From contig URWN01000002.1 in NCBI GenBank assembly GCA_900551615.1, positions 1 to 64,000 of the forward strand: DNA of 64,000 bases. The letters are read 5' to 3'. Positions within the stretch are counted from its first letter, which is position 1; the number at the start of each line of letters is the position of its first letter. The notes below the pieces were generated by a model. The model was not told the origin of the DNA, made no database searches, and saw nothing but the letters and a program-made list of their open reading frames with translations. The translations under genes were made by a program, and so were the position numbers. This document shows positions 27,954 to 36,107 of the stretch, in pieces. This DNA comes from an uncultured Clostridium sp. (GTDB lineage: Bacteria; Bacillota; Clostridia; TANB77; CAG-508).

Positions 27954-28871
27954 ATGCTTGAAAAAATTCTAACAAAAATGGCTAAAGTGGTATATCCTGA
28001 ACGGGATATAAGTGTAGAAAAACTAGGAGGTCGATTCTTTCTTCATCCGCGTGATACAACTGGTTGCAACACTTATCTGCTAGAAAGAACATACTCGTAT
28101 GATGAAGTTGTGAAGTTGAATGCTTTGACAACTTATAGTGCAGGTTTTGGATTTTGTTCAGAACTTGGACCAATTGCTTTTATCGGAATTCCTAATCCTG
28201 TTTGTGCACAGAGAAGTGGATATTTTGAATATAAAGTTCATGCATACGGAACCCCTTTTGATGAGAGCGAGTACTATTTCAAAGCTTACACTGAGGAAGA
28301 AGCAAAGAATATCGGAAATTATACTGTATATGGTTTAGACGGACTCAGAGAAGTTGCGTCAGTAGCTCCTATAAGCCAGATGTCCTATGTCTATGATTCC
28401 AGATTTACAGCTAAAGAAGCTAAAAATCCAAGAGTATTTGACATGGACTGCAAGTTGAAAGGAGTTTATAGTTACAATGAAGCTAAACTACTTTCAACTG
28501 GAACACTTAAAGAAAAAGATGGCTATTCAGGAGAAGAACACCCTATTGTTTTTGCAATTGTAGGAAATGGTCAGCATGTAGGAATTATTAACATGTGGCC
28601 TTCTCAAACAGAGCTGGTACGTGGTTTTAGAGATGTTTGGGAATATGGTGTTGAAGAACCCGAAACTCAAACAATTAGTTTTCTTACCAAAGAGGAAGCT
28701 TCTAAAATCAAAGATTTTACACTGTACGTCTATAAGTATGCTAGTTCAGGAAAAGGCAGGGACAAATATCAAATCGAAAGATATGATAGAACTCTTGATA
28801 AGAGATTCAAGTTTCAGTTACCTGACGGAAATGATTATCGATTGATTGAGCATACGGAATTGTTCAAGTAA
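27954..28871 (+). CDS. Hypothetical protein, 305 residues
   Basis: No family is recognised. The protein is soluble, rich in aromatic residues, with several repeated phrases of the form SYDEVVKLNAL, AYTEEEAKNIG, SYNEAKLLSTG and LTKEEASKIKDFT, suggesting four or more copies of a small helix-containing unit. Codon use is richer in C and G than the rest of the window, a sign of separate acquisition. AAGGAGG stands before the ATG at 27954; an in-frame start at 27876 lies in the leader hairpin and was rejected. A strong terminator follows. Confidence 0.75.
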   Translation: MLEKILTKMAKVVYPERDISVEKLGGRFFLHPRDTTGCNTYLLERTYSYDEVVKLNALTTYSAGFGFCSELGPIAFIGIPNPVCAQRSGYFEYKVHAYGTPFDESEYYFKAYTEEEAKNIGNYTVYGLDGLREVASVAPISQMSYVYDSRFTAKEAKNPRVFDMDCKLKGVYSYNEAKLLSTGTLKEKDGYSGEEHPIVFAIVGNGQHVGIINMWPSQTELVRGFRDVWEYGVEEPETQTISFLTKEEASKIKDFTLYVYKYASSGKGRDKYQIERYDRTLDKRFKFQLPDGNDYRLIEHTELFK

Positions 28872-28880
28872 TTAAAAATG

Positions 28881-28919
28881 AGTGGGTTGCAAATATAGAA
28901 TGCAATCCACTTGTTTTTT
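28881..28919 (+). terminator. Rho-independent terminator
   Basis: AGTGGgTTGCA pairs with TGCAAtCCACT and is followed by TGTTTTTT. Confidence 0.85.
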
Positions 28920-28963
28920 CAATTATAAATAATTTTAATATAGAAAAAGTATTCTCATATTTA

Positions 28964-29761
28964 TTACTTTAAATATTTAATATCAGTATCATTTAAAATT
29001 TGCATTTGTGATATAGCTATTTTATTTAATTTTTCAAGTCTTTCAGATTGTTTTAATCTTTCATTTATAAAAACAGAATTTAAATTTTCTAAATTTGCTA
29101 AACATATTAATTCATTCATTGTTGCATAATCTCTTATATTTCCATCTAAATTAGGATTTTTAGTACGCCATTCTTTTGCTGTCATACCAAATAAAGCCAT
29201 ATTTAATACATCTGCTTCTTCTGCATAAACAAAGTTTATTTGATTTTTAGTTAATTCTTTAGGTACTAAATTATTTTTAATAGCATCAGTATGTATTCTA
29301 TAGTTAATTTTAGAAAGTTCTCTTTTGGCATTCCAACCTATTTGCTTTTGTTCTTCTGCTTTTAATCTCTCAAATTCTTTTATCAATAATAGTTTAAATT
29401 TTGGACTAATCCACATTCCAAATTCAAAAGCAATATCTTTATGAGCATAAGTTCCACCGTATCTTCCAGCTTTTGATATTATTCCAATCGCATTTGTTTT
29501 TTCTGTCCATTCTTTTACACTTATTTTATAACTATTTAAACCTGCTTGACTTTTAATTATGGCGAATTCGCCATAATTAAAATTAGGATTATGAATTTCT
29601 TCCCAAATACCTAAAAACTCAATAGTATTTCTATTCCTTAGCCAGTCTGAAACAAAGAAATCTCCATCTTTTGATTTTAACATATCAGTAATTGATATAT
29701 AATCTTCATCATCAATTTGTATATAGTTTATTTTTTGATTTAAAACGCTTAATTCTGGCAT
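28964..29761 (-). CDS. KilA-N domain protein
   Basis: This 265-residue protein carries a KilA-N DNA-binding domain: YISITDMLK (about 20-28), a GRYGGTYAHKDIAFEFGMWISPKFKLLLIKEFERLK core (about 97-135, given here only by its endpoints GGTYAHKDIAFEFG and WISPKF). The C-terminal half is helical, with MTAKEWRTKNPN and a final coiled segment. Such proteins occur in phages and mobile elements and often act in regulation or antiphage functions. A GGAGG site precedes the ATG. It is divergent from the PPase-HEPN gene at 29919, with 157 bases between, so it may control that gene; this is inference. Confidence 0.88.
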   Translation of the reverse strand: MPELSVLNQKINYIQIDDEDYISITDMLKSKDGDFFVSDWLRNRNTIEFLGIWEEIHNPNFNYGEFAIIKSQAGLNSYKISVKEWTEKTNAIGIISKAGRYGGTYAHKDIAFEFGMWISPKFKLLLIKEFERLKAEEQKQIGWNAKRELSKINYRIHTDAIKNNLVPKELTKNQINFVYAEEADVLNMALFGMTAKEWRTKNPNLDGNIRDYATMNELICLANLENLNSVFINERLKQSERLEKLNKIAISQMQILNDTDIKYLK

Positions 29762-29918
29762 ATATTGACCTCCTTTTAGAAATAGTAATTATTTTGTATT
29801 ATTATACCAAACAAAAGTTTTGAAATCAATATTATTTGAAAAATTTGTAAAAATAATCTATAATATTGTAAAAATATGAATTTTTATAAGTGATTTTTAT
29901 AATCAAAATGGAGGATAT

Positions 29919-31544
29919 ATGGAAATAGATAATATATTAATTAGTGGGAGAAAAGAAAGTATTGATGTTTGTTGTAGTTTATTTGGATATACAGAACTAT
30001 TGAACAAATTGCACATTTCAGCAAGATACAATATAAAACATCAACCATATGAATTTGAAAAAATTTGTAAAATTTTTAATATAGATATAAACAATACTAC
30101 TATTCCAAGCCAAAAAACAATATTAATAGGTTTTTCTCAAAAATATTTTAATGAAAACATTATAGACAATTATAATATAGAACGAATTGTAACTAATAAA
30201 GATATTGCAAAAATAATAGGAGATAATATTTCAATAAAATATATAAAATGTGGTTGTATTTCTAGTATTATAGCTAAGGAATTTTTGAACAACAATATTA
30301 TTCCTTCTAAACAAAGTGTTATATTATTGTACTATGGTATTATTTATCAAACTTCAAATTTAAAATCGAAAAACACAAAAGATTTGGATATAGAAATGGT
30401 AAAGTATTTAAAAGAAGTTTATAAAGATATTTTAATAGAAGATAGTCATAATAGGATTTTTGAAATTAATAATTTTAGAGATGTATTATACAACAAATTA
30501 GACAATAATCTTATAAAGATTAATAATATGTTTGAGAATCTATATATAGGAGTTATATGTATTCAAACAATTAATTGTAAAGATATTATAGAAAAAAATA
30601 TTGATTTGATTTGTGATAGCTTGGAAAGATATAAGAGAAAAAATGAATTAGATTTCTGTATTCTTCTAATGCAAGATTTAGAAAAAGGATATTCTTATAT
30701 TATAAATCCTGTCAAAGAATATGAAAATTTAATTACCCGATTATTCCATTTCCAATTTAATAATTCTGTTTTAGAATATAATCGTGTTATATGTAATAGC
30801 GAGATTATATCTAGACTATATAAATTAAGCACTTTTAGAGATGATATAAATACTTTATGTGCAGAAAAAAATATGTTTTTTAGCAATGTTAGATGGTGGG
30901 TAAATTTATGTATAGCTTCTATGAAAAAAATAGATTTAAATCAGCTTGAATATGGAAAAAATCAGCCAATAAAAAGAAAAAAAGAAATTATAAAAAATGC
31001 TTGTAATAAAGATTTGTATTATTCAACGTTTACTTATTTAGTTGCAGGTATGGAAGATTTTTTTTCACAATTAATAAAACTAATATTAAAAAAAGATAAT
31101 AGGCGTTTATTGGTAACAGTAAAAGATATTAATTTTAAAAGTAAATATGACATAGAAAACATAGTATTAGCAAATAATAAAGAAACTATAATTGATCTTA
31201 TTATAGAAGACAGAATTATTTCAATAATGTATGCAAATCCAAGATGTCAAGCTGAATATTTTAGAAAAGCATTAAGTATAGATATATCTGATGAAAAATG
31301 GAATATATGGTATGAAATAAAAGCTACAAGAGACCTAATCGTACATAATTTAGGAACAATAAATGAAACATATATTGAAAAAGCAGGTACAGCTGCAAGA
31401 GGAAAAATAGGAGATACTATTGTATTAGATACAAGTTATTTTCTTTCTTCTATAAAATTCATGAAGAAAATTGTTAGTACATGTAACACAATTATAAAAG
31501 ATGAATTTGTATTTAATAACGATTTTTATTATCAAGAATTTTAA
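29919..31544 (+). CDS. Degenerate family II pyrophosphatase fused to HEPN-like domain
   Basis: Residues 1 to about 300 align by eye along the whole length of Mn-dependent family II pyrophosphatases, but the catalytic residues are gone. GHxNPDTD has become GRKESIDV (10-17), the VDHNE Asp segment reads IGFSQ, the DHH triad reads TNK, and SDS/SDT reads YQT. Residues about 320-541 are helical, with MEDFFSQLIKLILKK and the motif R471-D-L-I-V-H476-N, the Rx4H signature of HEPN ribonucleases. A sensor-effector pair is inferred: a nucleotide-binding pseudoenzyme controlling an RNase. It lies on a mobile element between KilA-N and LOG genes. AATGGAGGA precedes the ATG. Confidence 0.7.
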   Translation: MEIDNILISGRKESIDVCCSLFGYTELLNKLHISARYNIKHQPYEFEKICKIFNIDINNTTIPSQKTILIGFSQKYFNENIIDNYNIERIVTNKDIAKIIGDNISIKYIKCGCISSIIAKEFLNNNIIPSKQSVILLYYGIIYQTSNLKSKNTKDLDIEMVKYLKEVYKDILIEDSHNRIFEINNFRDVLYNKLDNNLIKINNMFENLYIGVICIQTINCKDIIEKNIDLICDSLERYKRKNELDFCILLMQDLEKGYSYIINPVKEYENLITRLFHFQFNNSVLEYNRVICNSEIISRLYKLSTFRDDINTLCAEKNMFFSNVRWWVNLCIASMKKIDLNQLEYGKNQPIKRKKEIIKNACNKDLYYSTFTYLVAGMEDFFSQLIKLILKKDNRRLLVTVKDINFKSKYDIENIVLANNKETIIDLIIEDRIISIMYANPRCQAEYFRKALSIDISDEKWNIWYEIKATRDLIVHNLGTINETYIEKAGTAARGKIGDTIVLDTSYFLSSIKFMKKIVSTCNTIIKDEFVFNNDFYYQEF

Positions 31545-31748
31545 ATAATTTATGTATTGATAATTTATAAAAAATATGTTAAAGTAAATACAATAAATCG
31601 AGTTATATAAGAGAGCTTGAAACAAAGTAGGCATTTTTTCGCATACCTGTTTCGTAATGGCTCCACGCTATAAAAATTTATAAAGCATTATTAAAATTTA
31701 AGATATATTTATCTCATCAGTATCTTATCATATATTTTTGTATTTAGT
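31545..31748. other. Gap with a hairpin after the PPase-HEPN gene
   Basis: A stem at 31619-31654 pairs GAAACA..GTA..GC with GC..TAC..TGTTTC but lacks a following T-run. Nothing else recognisable was seen in this AT-rich gap before the promoter at 31749. Confidence 0.4.
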
Positions 31749-31776
31749 TTGACATTTTAAAAGTTTTGAGTATAAT
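31749..31776 (+). promoter_or_regulatory. Promoter for LOG-family gene
   Basis: TTGACA (31749-31754) and TATAAT (31771-31776) are 16 bases apart. The transcript start region ATAGGAAATG closely matches that of the sRNA at 59749. Confidence 0.75.
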
Positions 31777-31856
31777 AAAGATAGGAAATGGAGAATCCAT
31801 AAATGTGCAAAAGTAACCAATTAAATAATTATTTAGCGAAAGGAGTTAGGCATATT

Positions 31857-32393
31857 ATGAATATTTTTGTAGGCTGTTCATCAAGGACTACTGAAAATGA
31901 AAATTACAATAGAATAGCTGAAAAAATAGGCAATTTTATTGTAAAAGAAGGTCACAATTTTGTTTTTGGTGGTTGTAACGAGGGATTAATGGGAAAAATT
32001 TATTCAGTTGTATCTAAATCACCAGAAAGTAAAATCATTGTTACTATCGCGAAAGCATATGTAGATGATTTAAAACCTCTTTCATACAGTAAAGCATATA
32101 TGTTTGATACTGTAAATGAAAGAAAAAATGCTTTTATTGATTTAGCAGATGTAATGATTTTTATACCAGGTGGTATTGGAACTATTGATGAATTACTTAC
32201 CGCAATTGAAACAAGAAGAAATCACGAACATAATGTACCAATTATAATAATAAACGAAAATGGCTTTTTTGAACAACTGTTAAATATGTTAGAACGAATT
32301 TATGATGAGGGATTTGCGGATTCTAAAGATCGCCAGTTATATCTTGTAGCTGATACGATTGACGAAGCTATCGAACACTTATCTAAGGTATAA
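31857..32393 (+). CDS. LOG-family nucleotide phosphoribohydrolase-like protein
   Basis: LOG proteins split nucleoside 5'-monophosphates into base and ribose phosphate, or bind nucleotides. The Rossmann-like N-terminus (NIFVGCSSRT), GGCNEGLMGKIY and the hallmark PGGIGTIDELLTAIETRR (about 103-120) are intact, so activity is likely. At 178 residues it is a typical short LOG. The ATG at 31857 follows GAAAGGAG; an in-frame ATG at 31803 lies in the leader. Being next to a nucleotide-pyrophosphatase-like/HEPN protein and having T-rich codons from the start, it is probably cargo of the element. Confidence 0.88.
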   Translation: MNIFVGCSSRTTENENYNRIAEKIGNFIVKEGHNFVFGGCNEGLMGKIYSVVSKSPESKIIVTIAKAYVDDLKPLSYSKAYMFDTVNERKNAFIDLADVMIFIPGGIGTIDELLTAIETRRNHEHNVPIIIINENGFFEQLLNMLERIYDEGFADSKDRQLYLVADTIDEAIEHLSKV

Positions 32394-32445
32394 AAAAAAT
32401 TCATTAATAATTATTAATAAGGAAAAGTGTATGGCAAGACCAACA

Positions 32446-32493
32446 AAAAACAGAATGTACTATCCATTAAGGATGGTACATTCTGTTTTTTTA
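32446..32493. terminator. Bidirectional terminator between converging genes
   Basis: ACAGAATG..TCCAT pairs with ATGG..CATTCTGT, with A-run on the left and T-run on the right. It serves the LOG gene and probably the RluA-type gene on the other strand. Confidence 0.85.
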
Positions 32494-32521
32494 CAATTAA
32501 TTCTATTGAAAAAGTTTAACT

Positions 32522-33391
32522 TTAAAAAGAATTTTTAAACACAAATTCTCTGCCATTCAAATAATTCAACACACCACTATCAGAAGAAAAATTAAACTTC
32601 AATTTATAACTACAAAGCATCTGACGAGACTTTTTAAAAGACTTATTAATATCATTTTTTCCATACTTACCATCACCAATAATAGGAAAACCTAAATAAG
32701 CCAAATGAGCTCTAATTTGATGAGTTTTACCAGTTTCAATTTCAACATCCAAAAGAGAAGTATTATCTTTACGTTTTTCCAAAACAGAAAAAGAAGTAAT
32801 AATCTTAACATAACCCTTTTTAGGGACATCAGAAATATACACCATAGATTTTTTATTATCCTTAAACAAATAAGCTTCACACCTTTTATGTTGAATATTT
32901 GGTATGCCATATACTAAAGCTAGATAATGTTTTTCAATTTCATGCTTTTTAAATTTATCCAGAAGAATGTTTAAGGCAATTTCATTTTTAGCAAACAAAA
33001 CTAAACCAGTAGTATTTCTATCAAGTCTATGGCAAGGCATAGGTTTAAAATTAGAATCTATGTAATTCTTGTGAACCAATGAAGTTAAAGAATTTTCACC
33101 AGTAACCTCAATATTTACAGGTTTATTTATAAGTAAAATATTATCATCTTCATATATAACATCTAATTTAACTTGATTTTTGCTTTCCAATAATGAATCA
33201 GCAATATATACTAAAATTTCATCTCCTTCATGTACTGTTGTATCTTTATTTATACGTTTTTCATTGATTTTTATATCTTTTTTTCTTAATGTATTACAAA
33301 AAAGTCCATATGTTAAATTAGGCATATTTTCTAATAAAAACTTATTCAATTTTTTTCCATCATATTTTTTACTAACAATCAATTTTTTCAT
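32522..33391 (-). CDS. RluA-family pseudouridine synthase
   Basis: It converts uridine to pseudouridine in rRNA or tRNA. An N-terminal S4-type domain (about 1-65; KLNKFLLENMPNL, GDEILVYI) precedes the catalytic domain with the motif HRLDRNTTGLVLFAKN (about 125-140) that holds the active Asp, then EKHYLALVYG and GKTHQIRAHLAYLGFPIIGDGKYG. At 289 residues it matches the RluC/RluD group. The start at 33391 (MKKLIVSKKYDG) fits the family; an in-frame start at 33445 would add an odd hydrophobic leader. The ribosome site is weak. Confidence 0.92.
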   Translation of the reverse strand: MKKLIVSKKYDGKKLNKFLLENMPNLTYGLFCNTLRKKDIKINEKRINKDTTVHEGDEILVYIADSLLESKNQVKLDVIYEDDNILLINKPVNIEVTGENSLTSLVHKNYIDSNFKPMPCHRLDRNTTGLVLFAKNEIALNILLDKFKKHEIEKHYLALVYGIPNIQHKRCEAYLFKDNKKSMVYISDVPKKGYVKIITSFSVLEKRKDNTSLLDVEIETGKTHQIRAHLAYLGFPIIGDGKYGKNDINKSFKKSRQMLCSYKLKFNFSSDSGVLNYLNGREFVFKNSF

Positions 33392-33457
33392 ACACTTATT
33401 ATAAAGTATAAAATATAAAAAAACAATAGAAAAAAATAAATACATTTCCTATCGTTT

Positions 33458-33706
33458 TTAAATATCTTCATCTTCATCAGTGACATTATTAAATAAAGGG
33501 CTATCAAAAAAATCTTTTAAGGTTATATTAAAACCTTCACATATATGCAACAAGCTATTAATTTTAGGAGATTTACTAACACCGTAAGTAATATCTCTTA
33601 CAGTTGCTTGCGAAAGCCCAGACAATGTTGCTAATTTATTTGTTGTTATATTTCTATCAGTTTGAAGCTCTATAATTCTTTCTATAATTGCTTGAGATAA
33701 AGTCAT
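33458..33706 (-). CDS. XRE-family regulator, 82 residues
   Basis: A compact helix-turn-helix protein: ITTNKLATLSGLSQATVRDITYG (about 20-42, read as two helices) and SLLHICEGFNITLKDFFD match the Cro/C1 fold. A GGAGGCA site precedes the ATG. It is divergent from the pilin-like gene at 33835, and the palindrome at 33759-33778 lies between them and over its own weak -35 (-10 TATACT at 33740-33735). It therefore probably controls itself and the surface gene. Confidence 0.85.
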   Translation of the reverse strand: MTLSQAIIERIIELQTDRNITTNKLATLSGLSQATVRDITYGVSKSPKINSLLHICEGFNITLKDFFDSPLFNNVTDEDEDI

Positions 33707-33758
33707 AATAATGCCTCCATAAAAGTTTAATTAAAGTATAACAAATAGAAATAAAAAA

Positions 33759-33778
33759 GTTAGTGAACACTCACTAAC
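33759..33778. promoter_or_regulatory. Operator GTTAGTGAACACTCACTAAC
   Basis: A perfect 8-bp inverted repeat with a four-base centre in the divergent gap. It overlaps the likely -35 of the XRE gene and lies about 17 bases upstream of a TACAAT box for the pilin-like gene. Confidence 0.7.
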
Positions 33779-33834
33779 ATTCAAATTAATGTTGGTATAC
33801 AATAAATAAAACTTAAATTTAGGAGGAAAAACAA

Positions 33835-35103
33835 ATGAAAAAAACAAAAGAAATGAAAGGAATAACACTCGTAGCCTTAGTAATAACGGTAATTATTTTG
33901 CTTATTTTGGCAACAATTTCAATACAAACACTAACAAATACAGGATTATTTGGAAAGGCAAAAGAAGCAACAAAAAAATATAGTGAAGCAGAAGAAAAAG
34001 AAAAAATTCAAATGGAGTTATATTATGCTCAAATAAATAAAAGCACAAACGGAACATCAACAAATCAAATAGGAGAACAATTATATGATAAAAATGTAGA
34101 AAATGGTTCAAAGTGGCATATTATAGTAATAAATGATTCTAAAAAGATATATGGAACAGGTTGGACATATATACCAAGAGGAAGTAAAATAAGTGATACA
34201 AAGACAAATGAGACTTGGTTAATAAACAATTCAAGTCAAGAGATGATAAAATTAGAAGATGGGACATTTACAGATTTATCTTATAAAACAGCAGTTGGAA
34301 CAACAGATGGTTTAATTTTTAATTTGGACCCTTCTGTTATTGAAAATGCAACAAAAGAAAATATAAATGAAAAATTAGGAAGTAATGTAGAATTAATGAA
34401 TTTTGATTGGAATAAGGATAGTGGACTTACTAAAAAATCTTTTAATTTTGATGGAGTTAATGATTATATAAAAATTAAGTACGATAATGAAGAAGAAAAA
34501 AACATTTTGGCTCAAAATGGTTTTACATTTGAATTTTATGGAACATATAATGGAGGGACTTCTTATAATGAAAAAAATGAAGTAGTAGATAATAATGGAT
34601 ATAAAGGCTTATTTTGTTATTGGAATGGAAACGAAAAAGAACAAGCATCATTAAGATTTGGAATCAACAATTATGGAAAAAATATATTTTGGAATGCAAA
34701 AGTAGGAATTATGGGAGTAGATGCATTAAAGTCAGATTATTCTCATCCTAAAGCACCATGGAATATAATATATCCTGAAACAGAAAAAATTCAAAGTAAT
34801 AAAGAAGTATATTTTACTATAACTTTAAACTGTACCCAAAACAATTACATACATACTTTATATGCAAATGGAGAAAAACTATATGAAGGAAATTTTAATA
34901 ATATATACTGGAACAACTTTGTGAAAGATGACTTGCAAAAATTAAAATATTTTTGTATTGGAAGATCATCAATGGATAATAATGGTTGTTGGCACTACTC
35001 AAAAATGAATGCATATTCTATAAAATTATATAACAGAGGATTAAGTGCAGAAGAGGTAAAAGATAATTATAATAAAGCAGTAGCATATCATAATGCATTA
35101 TAA
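33835..35103 (+). CDS. Pilin-like protein with LamG/ConA-like domain
   Basis: The N-terminus MKKTKEMKGITLVALVITV is a prepilin-type leader with a hydrophobic helix (about 10-30), followed by QTLTNTGLFGKAKEATKKY and a charged helix, as in the genes at 1 and 52341. Residues about 175-422 look like a concanavalin/LamG-type beta sandwich: SFNFDGVNDYIKIKYD, FTFEFYGTYNGG, YFTITLNCTQ, YANGEKLYEGNF and IKLYNRGLSAEEVKDNYN at the end are typical. Carbohydrate or host-surface binding is inferred. AGGAGG precedes the ATG. It is divergent from a small XRE gene and ends at a terminator. Confidence 0.88.
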   Translation: MKKTKEMKGITLVALVITVIILLILATISIQTLTNTGLFGKAKEATKKYSEAEEKEKIQMELYYAQINKSTNGTSTNQIGEQLYDKNVENGSKWHIIVINDSKKIYGTGWTYIPRGSKISDTKTNETWLINNSSQEMIKLEDGTFTDLSYKTAVGTTDGLIFNLDPSVIENATKENINEKLGSNVELMNFDWNKDSGLTKKSFNFDGVNDYIKIKYDNEEEKNILAQNGFTFEFYGTYNGGTSYNEKNEVVDNNGYKGLFCYWNGNEKEQASLRFGINNYGKNIFWNAKVGIMGVDALKSDYSHPKAPWNIIYPETEKIQSNKEVYFTITLNCTQNNYIHTLYANGEKLYEGNFNNIYWNNFVKDDLQKLKYFCIGRSSMDNNGCWHYSKMNAYSIKLYNRGLSAEEVKDNYNKAVAYHNAL

Positions 35104-35118
35104 AAATAATAACATAAA

Positions 35119-35166
35119 TAAAGCTGAATATAGCAATTTAGAATATTGCAAAATTCGGCTTTTTAT
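35119..35166 (+). terminator. Rho-independent terminator
   Basis: AAGCtGAAT and an inner TAGCAA stem pair with TATTGC and ATTCgGCTT, followed by TTTTATAG. Confidence 0.8.
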
Positions 35167-35199
35167 AGTATATTAAGAATGAAAGAAAAGAGGAAAAAA

Positions 35200-35991
35200 T
35201 TGAATAAATTATTAAGTATAAACTACAAATTTTTTAAACAAGAACCACAAAAACTAATAGAGATAATCAACAAATACAACAAAAACAGACTAATACAAGG
35301 ATTTGAAATAGCCGTATCAAAACAGGAAGAACAAAAATATCTATTAGAATTTGCAAAAAAATTAAAAAAATATAACTATATTTTAAATCTACATGCACCA
35401 ACATTAGAAAATATAGAACAATACCAAAAATATTTAGATTATACTGTAGAAATGTCAAAAATAACAACACAAAAAACAAATATAGTATTTCACCCAATAA
35501 ATGCAGAAAACATCTTAAAAAGTAAAGAAAGAACAAATAAATATGTAAAAGAGTTATTAAAGTATATTAAACAGAAAAATTATGAAAAAAATATAGAATT
35601 AAGCATAGAAAATCTTAATGATATAAAAGAAGTAAAAAGACTGAAAAAAGAAGACATAACAGACATTCTAAATCAAAATCAAAAATTAAAGTTTACATAT
35701 GATATAGGACATGAATTAGTAGATAAAAAAGAAGCAAAAATAGAACAAAATATTTTAATAGAAAGAATAAACAATATACATATTCATACACATATAGAAC
35801 AACAAGATCATTATCCATTAACAAAAAATAAAAAAGATAAAGAGATAACTACTCAAATAATAGAAAAAATAAAAAGACAGAACAACAATATAAGTGCAGT
35901 AATGGAATATGCACTAGATTATATAGAAGGCAACACATTTGAAGAAAAAATAAAGAATTATATCAACGAAGCAAATTACATGAATTTATAA
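35200..35991 (+). CDS. TIM-barrel protein, xylose isomerase/endonuclease IV-like
   Basis: The protein of about 263 residues resembles AP-endonuclease-family TIM barrels: GFEIAVS near strand 2, ILNLHAPTLENIEQYQKYLDYTVEMSKI, NIVFHPINAENIL, LSIENLND, KFTYDIGHELV and INNIHIHTHIEQQDHYPLT carry the metal-ligand type His, Glu and Asp residues at strand ends. Sugar-phosphate isomerase or nuclease activity is possible; neither is proven. The TTG at 35200 is preferred (AGAGG site eight bases upstream). An ATG at 35179 is in frame but lacks a site. Confidence 0.75.
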   Translation: MNKLLSINYKFFKQEPQKLIEIINKYNKNRLIQGFEIAVSKQEEQKYLLEFAKKLKKYNYILNLHAPTLENIEQYQKYLDYTVEMSKITTQKTNIVFHPINAENILKSKERTNKYVKELLKYIKQKNYEKNIELSIENLNDIKEVKRLKKEDITDILNQNQKLKFTYDIGHELVDKKEAKIEQNILIERINNIHIHTHIEQQDHYPLTKNKKDKEITTQIIEKIKRQNNNISAVMEYALDYIEGNTFEEKIKNYINEANYMNL

Positions 35992-36034
35992 TAGTATAAA
36001 TTAAAATATCAAATAAAATGTTGCCGTGTAAACC

Positions 36035-36063
36035 TTGCAATTTTAGCTTTTTTGAAGTATAAT
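36035..36063 (+). promoter_or_regulatory. alaS promoter
   Basis: TTGCAA (36035-36040) and TATAAT (36058-36063) are spaced by 17 bases. No T-box or other leader fits in the 45 bases before the gene. Confidence 0.75.
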
Positions 36064-36107
36064 TTAAAACATAAAATCAAAAAGACCAAAAGAAAGAAGG
36101 AAAATAA

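Noticed and set aside
32431..32520. Possible small protein starting MARPTKNRMYY
   Set aside because: The frame runs through a strong terminator stem and has no supporting site; the resemblance to DUF134 starts is only six residues.
36000..36107. T-box leaders before alaS, hisS or metG
   Set aside because: The gaps are short and lack a specifier stem, a conserved T-box sequence and a terminator/antiterminator pair.
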